Assembly (NCBI RefSeq): GCF_902168065.1
Contig: NZ_LR655690.1
Location: 124,001 to 188,000, forward strand
Length of the DNA stretch: 64,000 nt
Direction of reading: 5' to 3'
Origin: Mycobacterium tilburgii
GTDB taxonomy: Bacteria > Actinomycetota > Actinomycetes > Mycobacteriales > Mycobacteriaceae
Within the stretch, counting starts at the first letter, position 1, and each line of letters starts with the position of its first letter. Position numbers and translations under genes: made by a program. This document shows, piece by piece, positions 39,361-49,000 of this stretch. The notes under the pieces are model-generated. The model saw only the letters and a list, made by a program, of their open reading frames with translations. It made no database searches and was not told the DNA's origin.

Positions 39361-39589
39361 CTTACCTCCATTGCTGGCGTGCAGCTGTGCACCCGAGCCC
39401 TCTATGCGCGAAACTGTATTCCGCGACGCATTTCGTGAGAAGAGGCGTCACCAGTTGCAGTCTCGCGGGACCTGCTGACGTCATATTCGTCCGCATCCGC
39501 AGTTGTTGGTAGTAGTTTCTTCTCGGCGCCAGGGAGCCAGGCGAGCTGCATCGCGCTCTAACATTTTCGGCGGCTGGTTCTTAGCCGTG

Positions 39590-39960
39590 GACCACGGCCG
39601 GCATCGGCGGCTTCACCGACATCGGCAGCTGGTGGTCGGAGCCGATCGTGTTCCAGAAGGCCGCGCTGTTCACCATGCTCTTCGAGGTGGTCGGCCTCGG
39701 TTGTTGTTTCGGGCCGCTGGCCGGCCGCTACTTCCCGCCGATGGGATCGACGAATGCCTGGTGCAGGCGATGCAGCAGCGGTGCGGGTTCGAGCCGGGCG
39801 ACGTCCGGGTGGTGATTCTGAATGCACAACCCATCCATCGGCGCCGACAGGAGTACCGACTCGTGGACGCGGCGACGGGTGAATTCGAGCGCGGCTACGT
39901 CGACGTCGACGACATGGACACCTCCCAGCCGTGGGCCGACGACCTGCCGGTGCATGTCGG
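39590..39960 (+). pseudogene. DUF3556 membrane protein remnant
   Basis: One frame gives WTTAGIGGFTDIGSWWSEPI, then VFQKAALFTMLFEVVGLGCC and FGPLAGRYFPPMG, typical of DUF3556 membrane proteins. It is followed, after a large internal deletion near 39745, by the family's soluble C-terminal part in another frame: ECLVQAMQQRCGFEPGDVRV, VILNAQPIHRRRQEYRLVDA and TGEFERGYVDVDDMDTSQPW. Most of the protein between these pieces is missing. The assignment to DUF3556 rests on remembered patterns. Confidence 0.55.
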
Positions 39961-40792
39961 TTACCGGTCGCCGCGCCCCGACGACAGCAGGCGCCGCGCG
40001 CCAAGGTCCAGCAGGTAGCCGATGACACCAATAATCACAATGACCGCTACCACCTGACCGTAGGCCAACTGATCGCGCGTTTAGGATCTGATAGCCCAAA
40101 CCCGAACGTACCCCTAGCATTCGGCGGGAACCAGGACCACCCACGCGATGCCGAGTGCGACCCGCAGGCCGATCTGCAAGTGCCCGCGGATGGCGGGCAA
40201 CACCACGACCGTGAGCAACTCGGTTCGGATGGCGCCGAAAGACTTGGCGACCTGCAGGTAGCCGGGATCGACGGCGTGCACCCCGGCGGCGGTGTTGATC
40301 AGGATCGGCCACACCGCCGCGGCGGCGATCAGGAAGATCACCGGCTGGTTGCCGATCCCGAAGATCGCCACCGATATCGGCGCCCAGTACAGCGGTGAGA
40401 TCATCCGCAGAAACTGCACCACCGGGCGGGTGGCGCGGTCGGCGACGTCGTTCAGGCCGATCAGCAGCCCGGTGGGCACTCCGATGACGGCGGCCACCAG
40501 CAGCCCGACCAGCAAGCACCACAGGCTGACCTCGGCGTCGGATAGCAGCGCCCCGCGTTGGTAGAGCTCGACGAGGGATTTGAGCACCTGGCCGGGTGTG
40601 GTCTGACGCAGCAGCGAGTGCGGGGCAGCCCGCACGGCGGTGGCCAGCCACCAGATCGCCACCGCCACCACGATCGCCAGCGCCGGTGGCCAGGAGCGGC
40701 AGCAGCGACCACTTGGGTGTCGGTGTCCTCGCCGCAAGCACCGCCTCATCCGCGGCCAGGTCGTCCACGGAACTGATTCCTTTGGTGGTCAT
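39961..40792 (-). pseudogene. ABC transporter permease (NitT/TauT type), frameshifted
   Basis: The start MTTKGISSVDDLAADEAVLA at 40792 is followed by a shift near 40695. The open part then carries the BPD-type permease: ALAIVVAVAIWWLATAVRA, LSDAEVSLWCLLVGLLVAAV and PILINTAAGVHAVDPGYLQV (EAA-like loop region). Shifts near 40115 and 40075 precede LGVRSGLGYQILNAR and VVAVIVIIGVIGYLLDLGAR, ending TAA 39963-39961. It forms one unit with the binding protein and ATPase downstream in these coordinates. Without it the transporter has no pore. Confidence 0.85.
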
Positions 40793-40812
40793 AACGGCTG
40801 CACCTGTTCGAT

Positions 40813-41961
40813 TCAGGTCAGATCAGTTGGCAGACCAAAGTTTTGCGGTCCGCCGTGTGCGGTCAGCGCGGTCCGTACAAAGGTGTCGTCAACGAGTTGC
40901 ACATGCGCGGTGGCGGGGTCGAGGCGAGACAGGAATTGCCGGTCGCCGTCGACGACGGTGTCATGCATGGCCTCCACCAGCCGCCGAGTAAAGCTCGGGA
41001 ACGGGAACGGCTGGAAACCCAGCCGCTGCGGTTGCCAATCCGGATGCGCGAAGCGGTAGTCCTGGGCGAGGTAGGTCAGGGCGGTCTTGATCGCCGGCAC
41101 CGGCTGCGGCAGGTAGCCTCCCGTCGACAACTTCGCCGCAGCCGCGACACGGTCGGCGTTGATCCGTTGCTGGGCAAGCACTATCGAGTTGACCAGGGAG
41201 GCCGCCGCCTGCGGTCGATTGTCGATGAGGTCCTGGTTGGCGAGCACCACACAGCAGGCGCGGTCGCGCCAGACGTCGCCCAGAAAGGTGTGGACGCGTC
41301 CGATCTTGCGCACTTGGGCCATCGCGTTGAACGGGTCGGCCACCACGTAGCCGCTGATCGATCGATTGGCCAGCGCCGGCACCATGCCCGTCGGGCTCAT
41401 CACGATCAGCTCCACGGTCCTGGCGCTGCGTGCGGCGCTGCGGCGCACCACCGGGACCAGGTCGTGGGTGCGCAACAGCTCCTGCAGGATGATGTTGTGG
41501 ATCGACCCACCAGAACGGGATCGCGACTTCGGTGCCGGCAACTGCCCGAGGTCGGTGATGTGCGGCGCGACCGTCAACGCGCTGCCGTTGGTGTGGTTCC
41601 AGCTCAACACCCGAACCGCGCTGCCCAACAAGAACCGCAGCTGCAGCGCCGTCGGCATCAGCATGTGCACGGCGTCGACCTGCCAGGTGACAAACGCCTC
41701 GGCCAGCGACGCCCAGCTGCGGAAGAGCACAGGCCGCGCCGAACTCACGACGCCCGGCTGATACAGGCAGGCCGAATGGGCGATCAGCAGCGGCGCGGCA
41801 TCGGTGATCGGCAGGTAGCCGATGCGCAGCTGCCCGCTGGTGTTGGTGCGGTCGACGGTCGCGGCGCGAGCGAGGTCGGCCAGGCCGGCCAGTCCCCCCG
41901 CTGCGGCCAGCGCGACCGCGCCCGTCAGCGCCGACCGAAAGGTGAGCAGACGGCCGCTCAC
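40813..41961 (-). pseudogene. ABC transporter substrate-binding protein (NitT/TauT type) with a compensated frameshift pair
   Basis: A 382-codon frame with a signal sequence (LTGAVALAAAGGLAGLADLA) and SBP features (LRIGYLPITDAAPLLIAHSA; FVTWQVDAVHMLMPTALQLR). Between about 41538 and 41507 the protein only makes sense one frame over (GTEVAIPFWW), flanked by a one-base loss and a one-base gain. About ten residues of the ligand-binding domain are therefore scrambled (PKSRSRSGG in the running frame). After that SIHNIILQELLRTHDLVPVV resumes. The frame is open, so a protein might be made, but the partner permease is broken. The family binds nitrate, sulfonates or similar anions. Confidence 0.7.
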
Positions 41962-42701
41962 TGATCGGCCATGCGGTAGTGGTCCAGGATTTCCTGCCGC
42001 AGCTGTTCTTTGTCGGCATCACCGGGGCGCCATTCCCGTCGGATCCGTCCGTCGCCGCCGAGCAGCACGATGCGGCTGGCCAGCAGCAAGGCCTCGTCGA
42101 CGTCGTGGGTGACCAGCACCACCGTGATCCCGAGTTCGGCGGCCAGGTCGGCCAGCCAGGTCTGCAAATCGCCGCGGATGGCCGGGTCGAGGGCACTGAA
42201 CGACTCGTCCAGCAGCAGGCGCGGCCGGGTCGCGACCGCCCGGATGATCGAAACCCGCTGGGCCTGGCCTCCCGAGAGCTCATCGGTATACTGGTAAATG
42301 ATGTATTCCAAGTCGAACCGCAGCAGCAACTCGCGGGCGTACTCGGGCTCGAAGGATTTGCGATTCGCGGCGAATCGCTCTGCGAACACGACGTTTTCAC
42401 CCGCCGTCAACCACGGCATGGGCAGCGGCTGCTGGAACACCACGCCGGTGTGCGGTCGGGTCACGCCGTCGCCGCCCGACCACTCGACCGTTCCCGACGT
42501 CAAGTTTTCCAGCCCGGCGATCACCCGGAGCAGGGTGGGCTTGCCGCTTCCGCTTCGCCCGAGGACCGCCAAGAAATTGCCGTCGTCGATGGTCAGGTCA
42601 GCCGGAATTGCCGCCCCGAAGTGCTTGTAGCCATTGACTATTCGTACTGTGCCAGCTGGCACGACCGTTGTCCTTTCGGTGCGATCCGGCACCGGCTGCA
42701 C
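41958..42701 (-). CDS. ABC transporter ATP-binding protein (NitT/TauT type) with a defective Walker A
   Basis: A 247-residue frame from GTG 42701. Recognisable elements are Q-loop VVFQQPLPMPWLTAGENV, signature LSGGQAQRV, D-loop SALD and H-loop VTHDVDEALLL. Walker A reads GRSGSGKPTLLR, with Pro in place of the Ser/Thr that coordinates magnesium. Walker B reads RLLLDESFSALD, one Leu short and with Ser for the usual Pro after DE. ATP hydrolysis is unlikely. The gene overlaps the binding-protein gene by ATGA. Its frame is open, so it looks intact to a simple gene finder, but the chemistry suggests a pseudo-enzyme on the way out. Confidence 0.8.
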   Translation of the reverse strand: MQPVPDRTERTTVVPAGTVRIVNGYKHFGAAIPADLTIDDGNFLAVLGRSGSGKPTLLRVIAGLENLTSGTVEWSGGDGVTRPHTGVVFQQPLPMPWLTAGENVVFAERFAANRKSFEPEYARELLLRFDLEYIIYQYTDELSGGQAQRVSIIRAVATRPRLLLDESFSALDPAIRGDLQTWLADLAAELGITVVLVTHDVDEALLLASRIVLLGGDGRIRREWRPGDADKEQLRQEILDHYRMADQ

Positions 42702-42738
42702 ATGTCACCGAGGCTCGGCAAGATCGCGACGCTTCCAC

Positions 42739-42756
42739 AGACAGACCGCTCTGTCT
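42739..42756. promoter_or_regulatory. Candidate TetR-type operator upstream of the ABC transporter
   Basis: AGACAGA (42739-42745), CCGC, TCTGTCT (42750-42756) is a perfect 7-bp inverted repeat. It lies 38 bp upstream of the ATPase start and faces the broken TetR gene (42990-43440). The ACAGACxGxTCTGT form is typical of TetR-family operators. Confidence 0.55.
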
Positions 42757-42989
42757 ATTTCGGTTGAGCCGGCGCGCGGCGCATTGACACCGGCCGGGCG
42801 CCGGGGCGGCCGAGGAGTCGTCGCACGAATTTCGCAGCAGCAACGAAACTCGTTTCTGTGCAACGCAATACATTTCAATGTGGTTGAGAACCGATGAACG
42901 CGCTGCCAGCAGAACGCCGGCATGACCACGTTCTTCCGTCGGGCGAAATCGGATCGCGCTGATCGGAACCGGCCTGCCGCCGCGGCGGG

Positions 42990-43440
42990 TTAACGGCGCC
43001 GGGCCCGGCTGATGAAGTCGGCAGCCAGGCGCCGGCTGATCTCGATCGGCACCACGGATTGTGCGAGCTTGGAGCCCGCCAGGGCCCCGCCGTAGAGCAG
43101 CTGCAGCTGGCGGGCCGTCGCGGCGGGGCGCGCGACACCGGCGCGGTGCGCGTCGATCGGCGCGAAACGCTCGCCGGGAAATTCCGTGACGACGGTGGCG
43201 TAGAGGCAACCAGGAAAGTCGCAGCGCGACCCGTTGGCGATGGCCAAATCGAAAAACCCAGCGCCTTCGGTCGAGCTGGTCAAGGTCGCGGCGGCGTCGT
43301 CCCATCGCTTCCGATTGGCGTGGTCCAACACCGCCAAGTAGGCGTCGACCAGAACCGCCTTCGAGCCGTAGGGATCTATCTATAGAGGCTGGCTTCCGCG
43401 CCTCCGGACTCGTGCAGGATCCGATCGACGCCGACCGCCG
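42990..43440 (-). pseudogene. TetR-family regulator, DNA-binding domain mostly lost
   Basis: The end of the helix-turn-helix domain (VDRILHESGGAEASLYR, then TAG at about 43383) is followed, one frame over, by YGSKAVLVDAYLAVLDHANR. The ligand domain is ATLTSSTEGAGFFDLAIANG, DFPGCLYATVVTEFPG and QLQLLYGGALAGSKLAQSVV. The first 30 or so residues are absent. Position next to the transporter suggests it once repressed it. Confidence 0.7.
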
Positions 43441-43465
43441 CGGTTCGACGGCCGCCGCGAGCGGG

Positions 43466-43708
43466 TCAGCGGTTCCTGACCCGACGCACCACGATCACGA
43501 CGACCAGGGCCCCGATGCCGGCCAGCGAGGCGGCAACCGCGGGTTTTGTCACGAATCCGATCACCCGGACCTTGATGTCGTCGGCCAGGCGGCGCGGGTT
43601 GGCACGCTCGGCAAGGGAGTCGACGGTGGCCGCGAGCTGGTCGCGGGCGGCATCGATCTCCTGCTTGATGGTGTCGGGATCGCGGTCCACCACGTGTCTG
43701 TTCTCCAT
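43466..43708 (-). CDS. DUF3618 small membrane protein (Rv2520c-like)
   Basis: An 80-residue protein: MENRHVVDRDPDTIKQEIDA, AARDQLAATVDSLAERANPR (the DUF3618 helix), then one membrane span VAASLAGIGALVVVIVVRRV near the C-terminus. It matches Rv2520c in size and place. The role is unknown; similar proteins sit beside phage-holin-like membrane proteins in actinobacteria. The frame is intact, divergent from bcp. Confidence 0.85.
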   Translation of the reverse strand: MENRHVVDRDPDTIKQEIDAARDQLAATVDSLAERANPRRLADDIKVRVIGFVTKPAVAASLAGIGALVVVIVVRRVRNR

Positions 43709-43774
43709 GTCGCCCGGTGCGCCTGACGAACTACCCTAGTGCCAACGCTCTGGTGAACCGAAAGGGGAAGCACC

Positions 43775-44248
43775 TTGACCGAGACCACGCGCCTGGCGCC
43801 GGGGGACAAAGCACCCGCATTTAGTCTTCCCGACGCTGACGGCAACAAGGTGTCGCTGGCCGATTACAAGGGCCGGCGCGTCATCGTCTACTTCTACCCC
43901 GCAGCCTCAACGCCGGGCTGCACCATACAGGCGTGCGACTTCCGCGACAGCCTGGCCGAGCTCAACGAGGCCGGGCTCGACGTCGTCGGGACCTCCCCCG
44001 ACAAGCCCGAGAAGCTGGCCAAGTTCCGCGACGCTGAGGGGCTGACATTTCCGCTGCTGTCCGATCCCGACCGTAAGGTGCTGACGGCCTACGGCGCCTA
44101 CGGCGAAAAGCAGATGTACGGCAAGACGGTCACCGGCGTCATCCGTTCGACGTTCGTGGTCGACGAGAAGGGTAAGATCGCCGTCGCCCGGTACAACGTC
44201 AAGGCCACCGGTCACGTCGCCAAGCTGCGCCGCGACCTGTCCGTCTAG
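43775..44248 (+). CDS. bcp: Thiol peroxidase / bacterioferritin comigratory protein (peroxiredoxin Q type)
   Basis: A 157-residue peroxiredoxin starting at TTG 43775 with AAAGGGG upstream. The peroxidatic Cys49 is in YPAASTPGCTIQACDFRDSL and the candidate resolving Cys54 is five residues on, as in alpha-2-type Bcp proteins. The Arg-containing GVIRSTFVVDEKGKI segment is present. It reduces organic and hydrogen peroxides using thioredoxin-like partners. It is essentially identical in architecture to Rv2521. The stop forms a CTAG overlap with the convergent peptidase gene. Confidence 0.95.
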   Translation: MTETTRLAPGDKAPAFSLPDADGNKVSLADYKGRRVIVYFYPAASTPGCTIQACDFRDSLAELNEAGLDVVGTSPDKPEKLAKFRDAEGLTFPLLSDPDRKVLTAYGAYGEKQMYGKTVTGVIRSTFVVDEKGKIAVARYNVKATGHVAKLRRDLSV

Positions 44249-45570
44249 GCCAGGTTGGCCAGCAGCAGCGCCTCGGCGGTCGCCGCGCGTTCTAGGACGC
44301 CCAGATGCAGGCTCTCGTTGATGCTGTGGGCCTGTGTCCCGGGATCTTCCACGCCGGTGACGAGGATCTTCGCCTCGGGAAACGCCGCGGCGAACTCGAC
44401 GATAAACGGAATCGACCCGCCCATCCCCATGTCGATCGGGTCGGTTCTCCACGCCTGGCGAAAGGCGTGCCGGGCGGCGTCGTAGACGCTGCCGCTGGCG
44501 TCGATCGCGTAGGGCTCGCCCAGGTCGCCGCGGGTGACGGTGAGCTGGGCGCCCCACGGTACATGCTGTTGCAGGTGCGCGGTCATCGCGTCCAGGTGCG
44601 CGGCCGCGTCACCGCCGGGCGCGACGCGCATGCTGATCTTGGCCCGGGCCCGCGGGATCAGCGTGTTCGACGCCTTGTCGATGGGCGTGGTGTCGATCCC
44701 GATCACGGTGATCGCGGGTTTGGCCCACAGCCGCTGCGGCACCGACCCGGAGCCGATCTCGGACACCCCGTCCAGCAGGCCCGAGTCAGCACGCACCCGC
44801 TCGGGCGGGTAATCCACTGCGGCAGCGGTACTTTCGTGTAATCCGGCGACGGCCACTTTCCCGTCGTCGTCGTGCAGGCTGGCCAGCAGCCGCACCAGCA
44901 CGGTTAGCGCGTCGGGTACCACGCCGCCCCACAGGCCGGAGTGCAGCCCGTGGTCGAGCGTGGCCACCTCCACCACGCAGTCGACCAGACCGCGCAGCGT
45001 CACCGTGAGCGCCGGGATCTCGGTACTCCAGTTGTCCGAGTCGGTGATCACGATAACGTCGGCGACCAGCGCGTCGCGATGGGCGGCCAGCAGCCGGCCC
45101 AGCGACGGCGACCCGGATTCCTCCTCGCCCTCGACGAACACCGTCACACCGACGGGTGGATTGCCGTCATGGGCCCGGAAGGCAGCCAAATGCGTTGCGA
45201 TGCCGGCCTTGTCGTCGGCGGTGCCACGCCCGTACAGCCGGCCGTCGCGCTCGATCGGCTCGAACGGCGGCGACGCCCACTGGCTGCGGTCACCCTCGGG
45301 TTGCACGTCGTGGTGGGCATACAGCAGCACGGTGGGCGCACCGGCTGGCGCCGGATAGTGAGCGATGACGGCCGGGGCGCCACCCTCGCTGACAATGCGC
45401 ACATCGCCAAACCCGGCCTGGGACAACAGGTCAGCCACTGCTTGTGCGCTTTTGTGCACCTCGTCGCGGCGGCCGGGGTCGGCCCACACCGATTCGATGC
45501 GCACCAGGTCCTCGAGGTCGCGGCGCACCGAGGGCAGCAGCTCACGGACGCGCTCGATCGGATCGCTCAT
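44245..45570 (-). CDS. M20-family metallopeptidase/dipeptidase (Rv2522c-like)
   Basis: A 441-residue M20 peptidase. The metal-binding His and Asp lie in VLLYAHHDVQPEGDRSQW and the bridging Asp in GRLYGRGTADDKAGIATHLA. The catalytic Glu pair is in VFVEGEEESGSPSLGRL, and a further metal ligand in VIVITDSDNWS. The dimerisation domain with HSGLWGGVVPDALTVLVRLL follows. It should cleave dipeptides or acylated amino acids in the cytosol. It lies 18 bp downstream of acpS on the same strand. The frame is intact. Confidence 0.9.
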   Translation of the reverse strand: MSDPIERVRELLPSVRRDLEDLVRIESVWADPGRRDEVHKSAQAVADLLSQAGFGDVRIVSEGGAPAVIAHYPAPAGAPTVLLYAHHDVQPEGDRSQWASPPFEPIERDGRLYGRGTADDKAGIATHLAAFRAHDGNPPVGVTVFVEGEEESGSPSLGRLLAAHRDALVADVIVITDSDNWSTEIPALTVTLRGLVDCVVEVATLDHGLHSGLWGGVVPDALTVLVRLLASLHDDDGKVAVAGLHESTAAAVDYPPERVRADSGLLDGVSEIGSGSVPQRLWAKPAITVIGIDTTPIDKASNTLIPRARAKISMRVAPGGDAAAHLDAMTAHLQQHVPWGAQLTVTRGDLGEPYAIDASGSVYDAARHAFRQAWRTDPIDMGMGGSIPFIVEFAAAFPEAKILVTGVEDPGTQAHSINESLHLGVLERAATAEALLLANLA

Positions 45571-45588
45571 GGTTTCGAGGTTATGCGG

Positions 45589-45981
45589 TCACGGCGTTTC
45601 GAGGATGGCCACCGCGGCCGCGGTATCGCCCTCGTGCGTCAACGACACATGAATGGTCACCTCGGCCAGGTGCTTGGCGATGTCCCCGGACAACCGCACC
45701 CGTGGGCGTCCCCACATGTCGGTGACGAGCTCGATATCGCGGTGGATGTCTTCCGGCAGCACCGGGCGCTGGGAGAACCGCGATCCCGACCACGCCTTGA
45801 TCACGGCCTCTTTCGCCGCCCAGCGCGCCGCGAGGTGACGCGCCGCCGATGAGCTCTTGTCCGAGGCGTCCCGACGCTCGCCGGGCGTAAACGTCTCGGA
45901 GAAGACGGTGCCCGGCTGGTCGACCTGCTCGGCGAAGTCAGGGATGGAAACGAGATCTATCCCCACACCGACAATGCCCAT
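45589..45981 (-). CDS. acpS: Holo-[acyl-carrier-protein] synthase
   Basis: A 130-residue AcpS. The magnesium/CoA site is IVGVGIDLVSIPDFAEQVDQ (Asp) and the second motif is RHLAARWAAKEAVIKAWSGS (WxxKEA, Glu and Lys). The C-terminal VTIHVSLTHEGDTAAAVAIL is typical. It transfers phosphopantetheine from CoA to the ACP domain of FAS-I and to AcpM. It lies 27 bp downstream of fas on the same strand, so the synthase and its activator are cotranscribed, as in M. tuberculosis (Rv2523c). The frame is intact. Confidence 0.96.
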   Translation of the reverse strand: MGIVGVGIDLVSIPDFAEQVDQPGTVFSETFTPGERRDASDKSSSAARHLAARWAAKEAVIKAWSGSRFSQRPVLPEDIHRDIELVTDMWGRPRVRLSGDIAKHLAEVTIHVSLTHEGDTAAAVAILETP

Positions 45982-46008
45982 GGCTCGCCGGCTAACCGAT
46001 CACCGAAG

Positions 46009-49000
46009 TCATCCGGCAGGCACCTCATAGGCGTCGTCGTCGCCCAGTCGCGCGACCGGATTCAGCAGCATCGTCGCCTCCTGCCGCTTCTCCGGAGCGT
46101 CGTGGTCGAAGCGACGGTCCGGTGGCCGCTTGTACATCGGCTCTCCGCCCGCGATGGCCGAGACCAGCCGGCGCTGACCGGCCAACAGCCGGGCGTTCGC
46201 GCGGCGCTGGTAGTCCTCGCGCTGGCTCGGTTCCAGTGCGAGGATGAAGGCCTGCGGATGCACCAGCGCGACGAGTCCGGACACGTGGCCGAACCCGAGG
46301 CTGGTCACGATGCCCGCCTTGAGCGGGAACTTCTCGCCCAGCCGCAGGGTGTCGCGCACCCACACGAAGTGAGCCGACCCGGACAGTTCGTCGTCGACGC
46401 AGTCCAGGCTGCGGTTGGGCGGGATCACGCCGTCGCGCAGCATCTGGCACAGACCCATCATCTGGAAGACCGCCGCGCCGCCCTTGGCGTGCCCGGTGAG
46501 GTTCTTCTGCGAGACGATGAACAGCGGCGCGCCCTCGGACCGGCCCAGCGAGTCGGCCAGCCGCTCATGCAGCTCGGTCTCGTTGGGGTCGTTGGCCAGC
46601 GTCGACGTGTCGTGCTTGGAGATCACGGCGATGTCGTCGGCGCTCACCCCGACCTTGGCCAGCGCGCGGGCCAGCGGCGAGTCCTTGCCGCCGCGGCCGG
46701 ACGCCAGGGCGCCCAGACCCGGAGCCGGGATCGAGGTATGCACACCGTCGCCGTAGGACTGCGCGAAGGCAACCACCGCGAGCACTGGCAGACCCATCTT
46801 CAGCGCCAGGTCACCGCGGGCCAGCAGGATCGTGCCGCCGCCCTGAGCCTCGACGAACCCGAGCCGCCGACGGTCGTTGGGCCGGGAGAACTTCGAGTCG
46901 TGAATGCCCCGGGCCCGCATCATCTGAGTGTCGGCGGTGGCCGCCATGTCACCGAAGCCGATGATGCCTTCCAGCGTCAGGTCGTCGATACCGCCGGCGA
47001 CGACCATTTCGGCCTTGCCCAACCGGATCTTATCGGCACCCTCCTCCACCGACACCGCGGCGGTGGCGCACGCGGCGACCGGGTGGATCATCGACCCGTA
47101 GCTGCCGATGTAGGACTGAACCACGTGCGCGGCAACGATATTCGGCAGAACTTCCTGGAAGACATCATTCGGCTTGTTCCGGCCCAACAGGTTCCCGTGG
47201 TACATCGTCTGCATCGAAGTGCCACCACCCATGCCGGTGCCCATGGTGTTGGCGACCAGGCTCGGGTGCACGTAGCGCATCACTTCGGCGGGGCTGAAAC
47301 CGGCCGACAGGAACGCGTCGACCGTGGCCACGATGTTCCACACCGCCAGTCGATCGACGGAACTGGCCATGTCCGCGCTGATGCCCCACACGGTGGGATC
47401 GAACCCGGTCGGGATCTGACCACCGACGACGCGCGACAGCTTGTTCTTACGCGGCACCCGAATCTCGGTGCCCGCCTTGCGAATCACCTGCCAGTCGCTG
47501 GAGTCGGGCACCGGCCGGATCACCGTGTGCTCGGGGTCGAACTCGGCGAACGAGCGGGCGTCGGCCTCGGAGGAGACGACGAACGAGAAATCCTTGTCGA
47601 GGAACACCGACACCAGCAACGGTGACGCGTGGTCGGGGTCAATCGACCCGTCATCGACAAACTCGCGAATTCCACATCTTTCCACGACGGCGTCGTGATA
47701 ACGCTCAACCAAGTCGGCCTCGTCGATCAGCTCGCCGGATTGCGTGTCGTACCAACCCGGTTGGGGGTCATCCTCCCAGCGGATCAGTCCGGTGGTCCAG
47801 GCCAGCTCGAGCACGCCGGCGGCTGACAGCTCGTTGTCGACCTCCATCTCGAAGCGGGTGCGCGACGACCCGTACGGGCCCAGCTCCGCACCACCGACGA
47901 TGACCACCAGATCAGCGGGGTCGACGTCGAGGTCGGCCCACTCCGGCGGCGGCGCCGGGGTGTACCCACGGGGCGGGGATGGCAGTGCGGCAACGGTTCC
48001 CGGGTCATCTGGGCCGCTCTTGTCGTCGGCCTCCGCGCTTGCGGCAGTGGCCTGCTCGCGCGCCTTGGTCGCCAGTTCGGCCATGTCGAGCTCGACGTCG
48101 GCGAGTCCGCCAGTGAAGTCGGCCTTGATCGGCCGGCTGGCCGCCGCCACCTTGGACTCCACGTCGCACAGGTCCAGCAGCATCGCGGCCATCTGGTCGG
48201 TGGAGTAGGTGGTGACACCGGCTTCCTCGACGGCACTGACGATGGCGTCGTTGTGGCCCATCAGGCTGGTACCGCGGGTCCAGCCAATTTGCGCGTGCGC
48301 CAAGCTGACTCGCGTCGCCCACGAGGATTCCGCGTGCCAGCGGCTGACCAGTGCGTCCAGCGCCGACTTGGCCTCGCCGTAGGCGCCGTCACCACCGAAC
48401 ATTCCGCGGTTGGGCGAGCCGGGCAGCACCACGTGCAGTCGCGACGCGATGTCCCGCTCGGCACCGATCTTCGACAGACCGCCGATGAGCCGCTGCACGG
48501 CCCACAACAGGACCTTCATCTCCATCTCAGAACGCGAACCCGCCTCCGACAGGTCGCCGACCACACGCGGGGCGGCGAACGGGAACAGCAGCGTCGGGAT
48601 TTGTGCGTCCTTGATGTGAATCGACTGCGGCCCAAGGCTTTCGCTCTGCTCGGTACCGACCCACTCGACCAGCGCGTCGATGTCGGAGTAGGACGCCATG
48701 TTGGCCGGCACCACCCACAGCGCTGCGTCGAATCGTGCGTGATCGCAGTAGAGCTTACGGTAGAACGCCAACCGGTCGTCATCGAGCTTGGACGTTGTCG
48801 CGATGACGGTGGCGCCGCCGTCGAGCAGCCGCGCCACGACCGAGGCCGCAATCGAACCCTTCGACGCTCCGGTCACGACGGCGATCTCGCTGCTGTATTG
48901 ACCCGGGTTCGGGTTTTCCGCGCCCGCGGCGATCCGGCCATACAGCGACGCATGGATCTGACGGCCGGCCGCGAGTGCCTTGCCCTGCCACCAGATAGCC

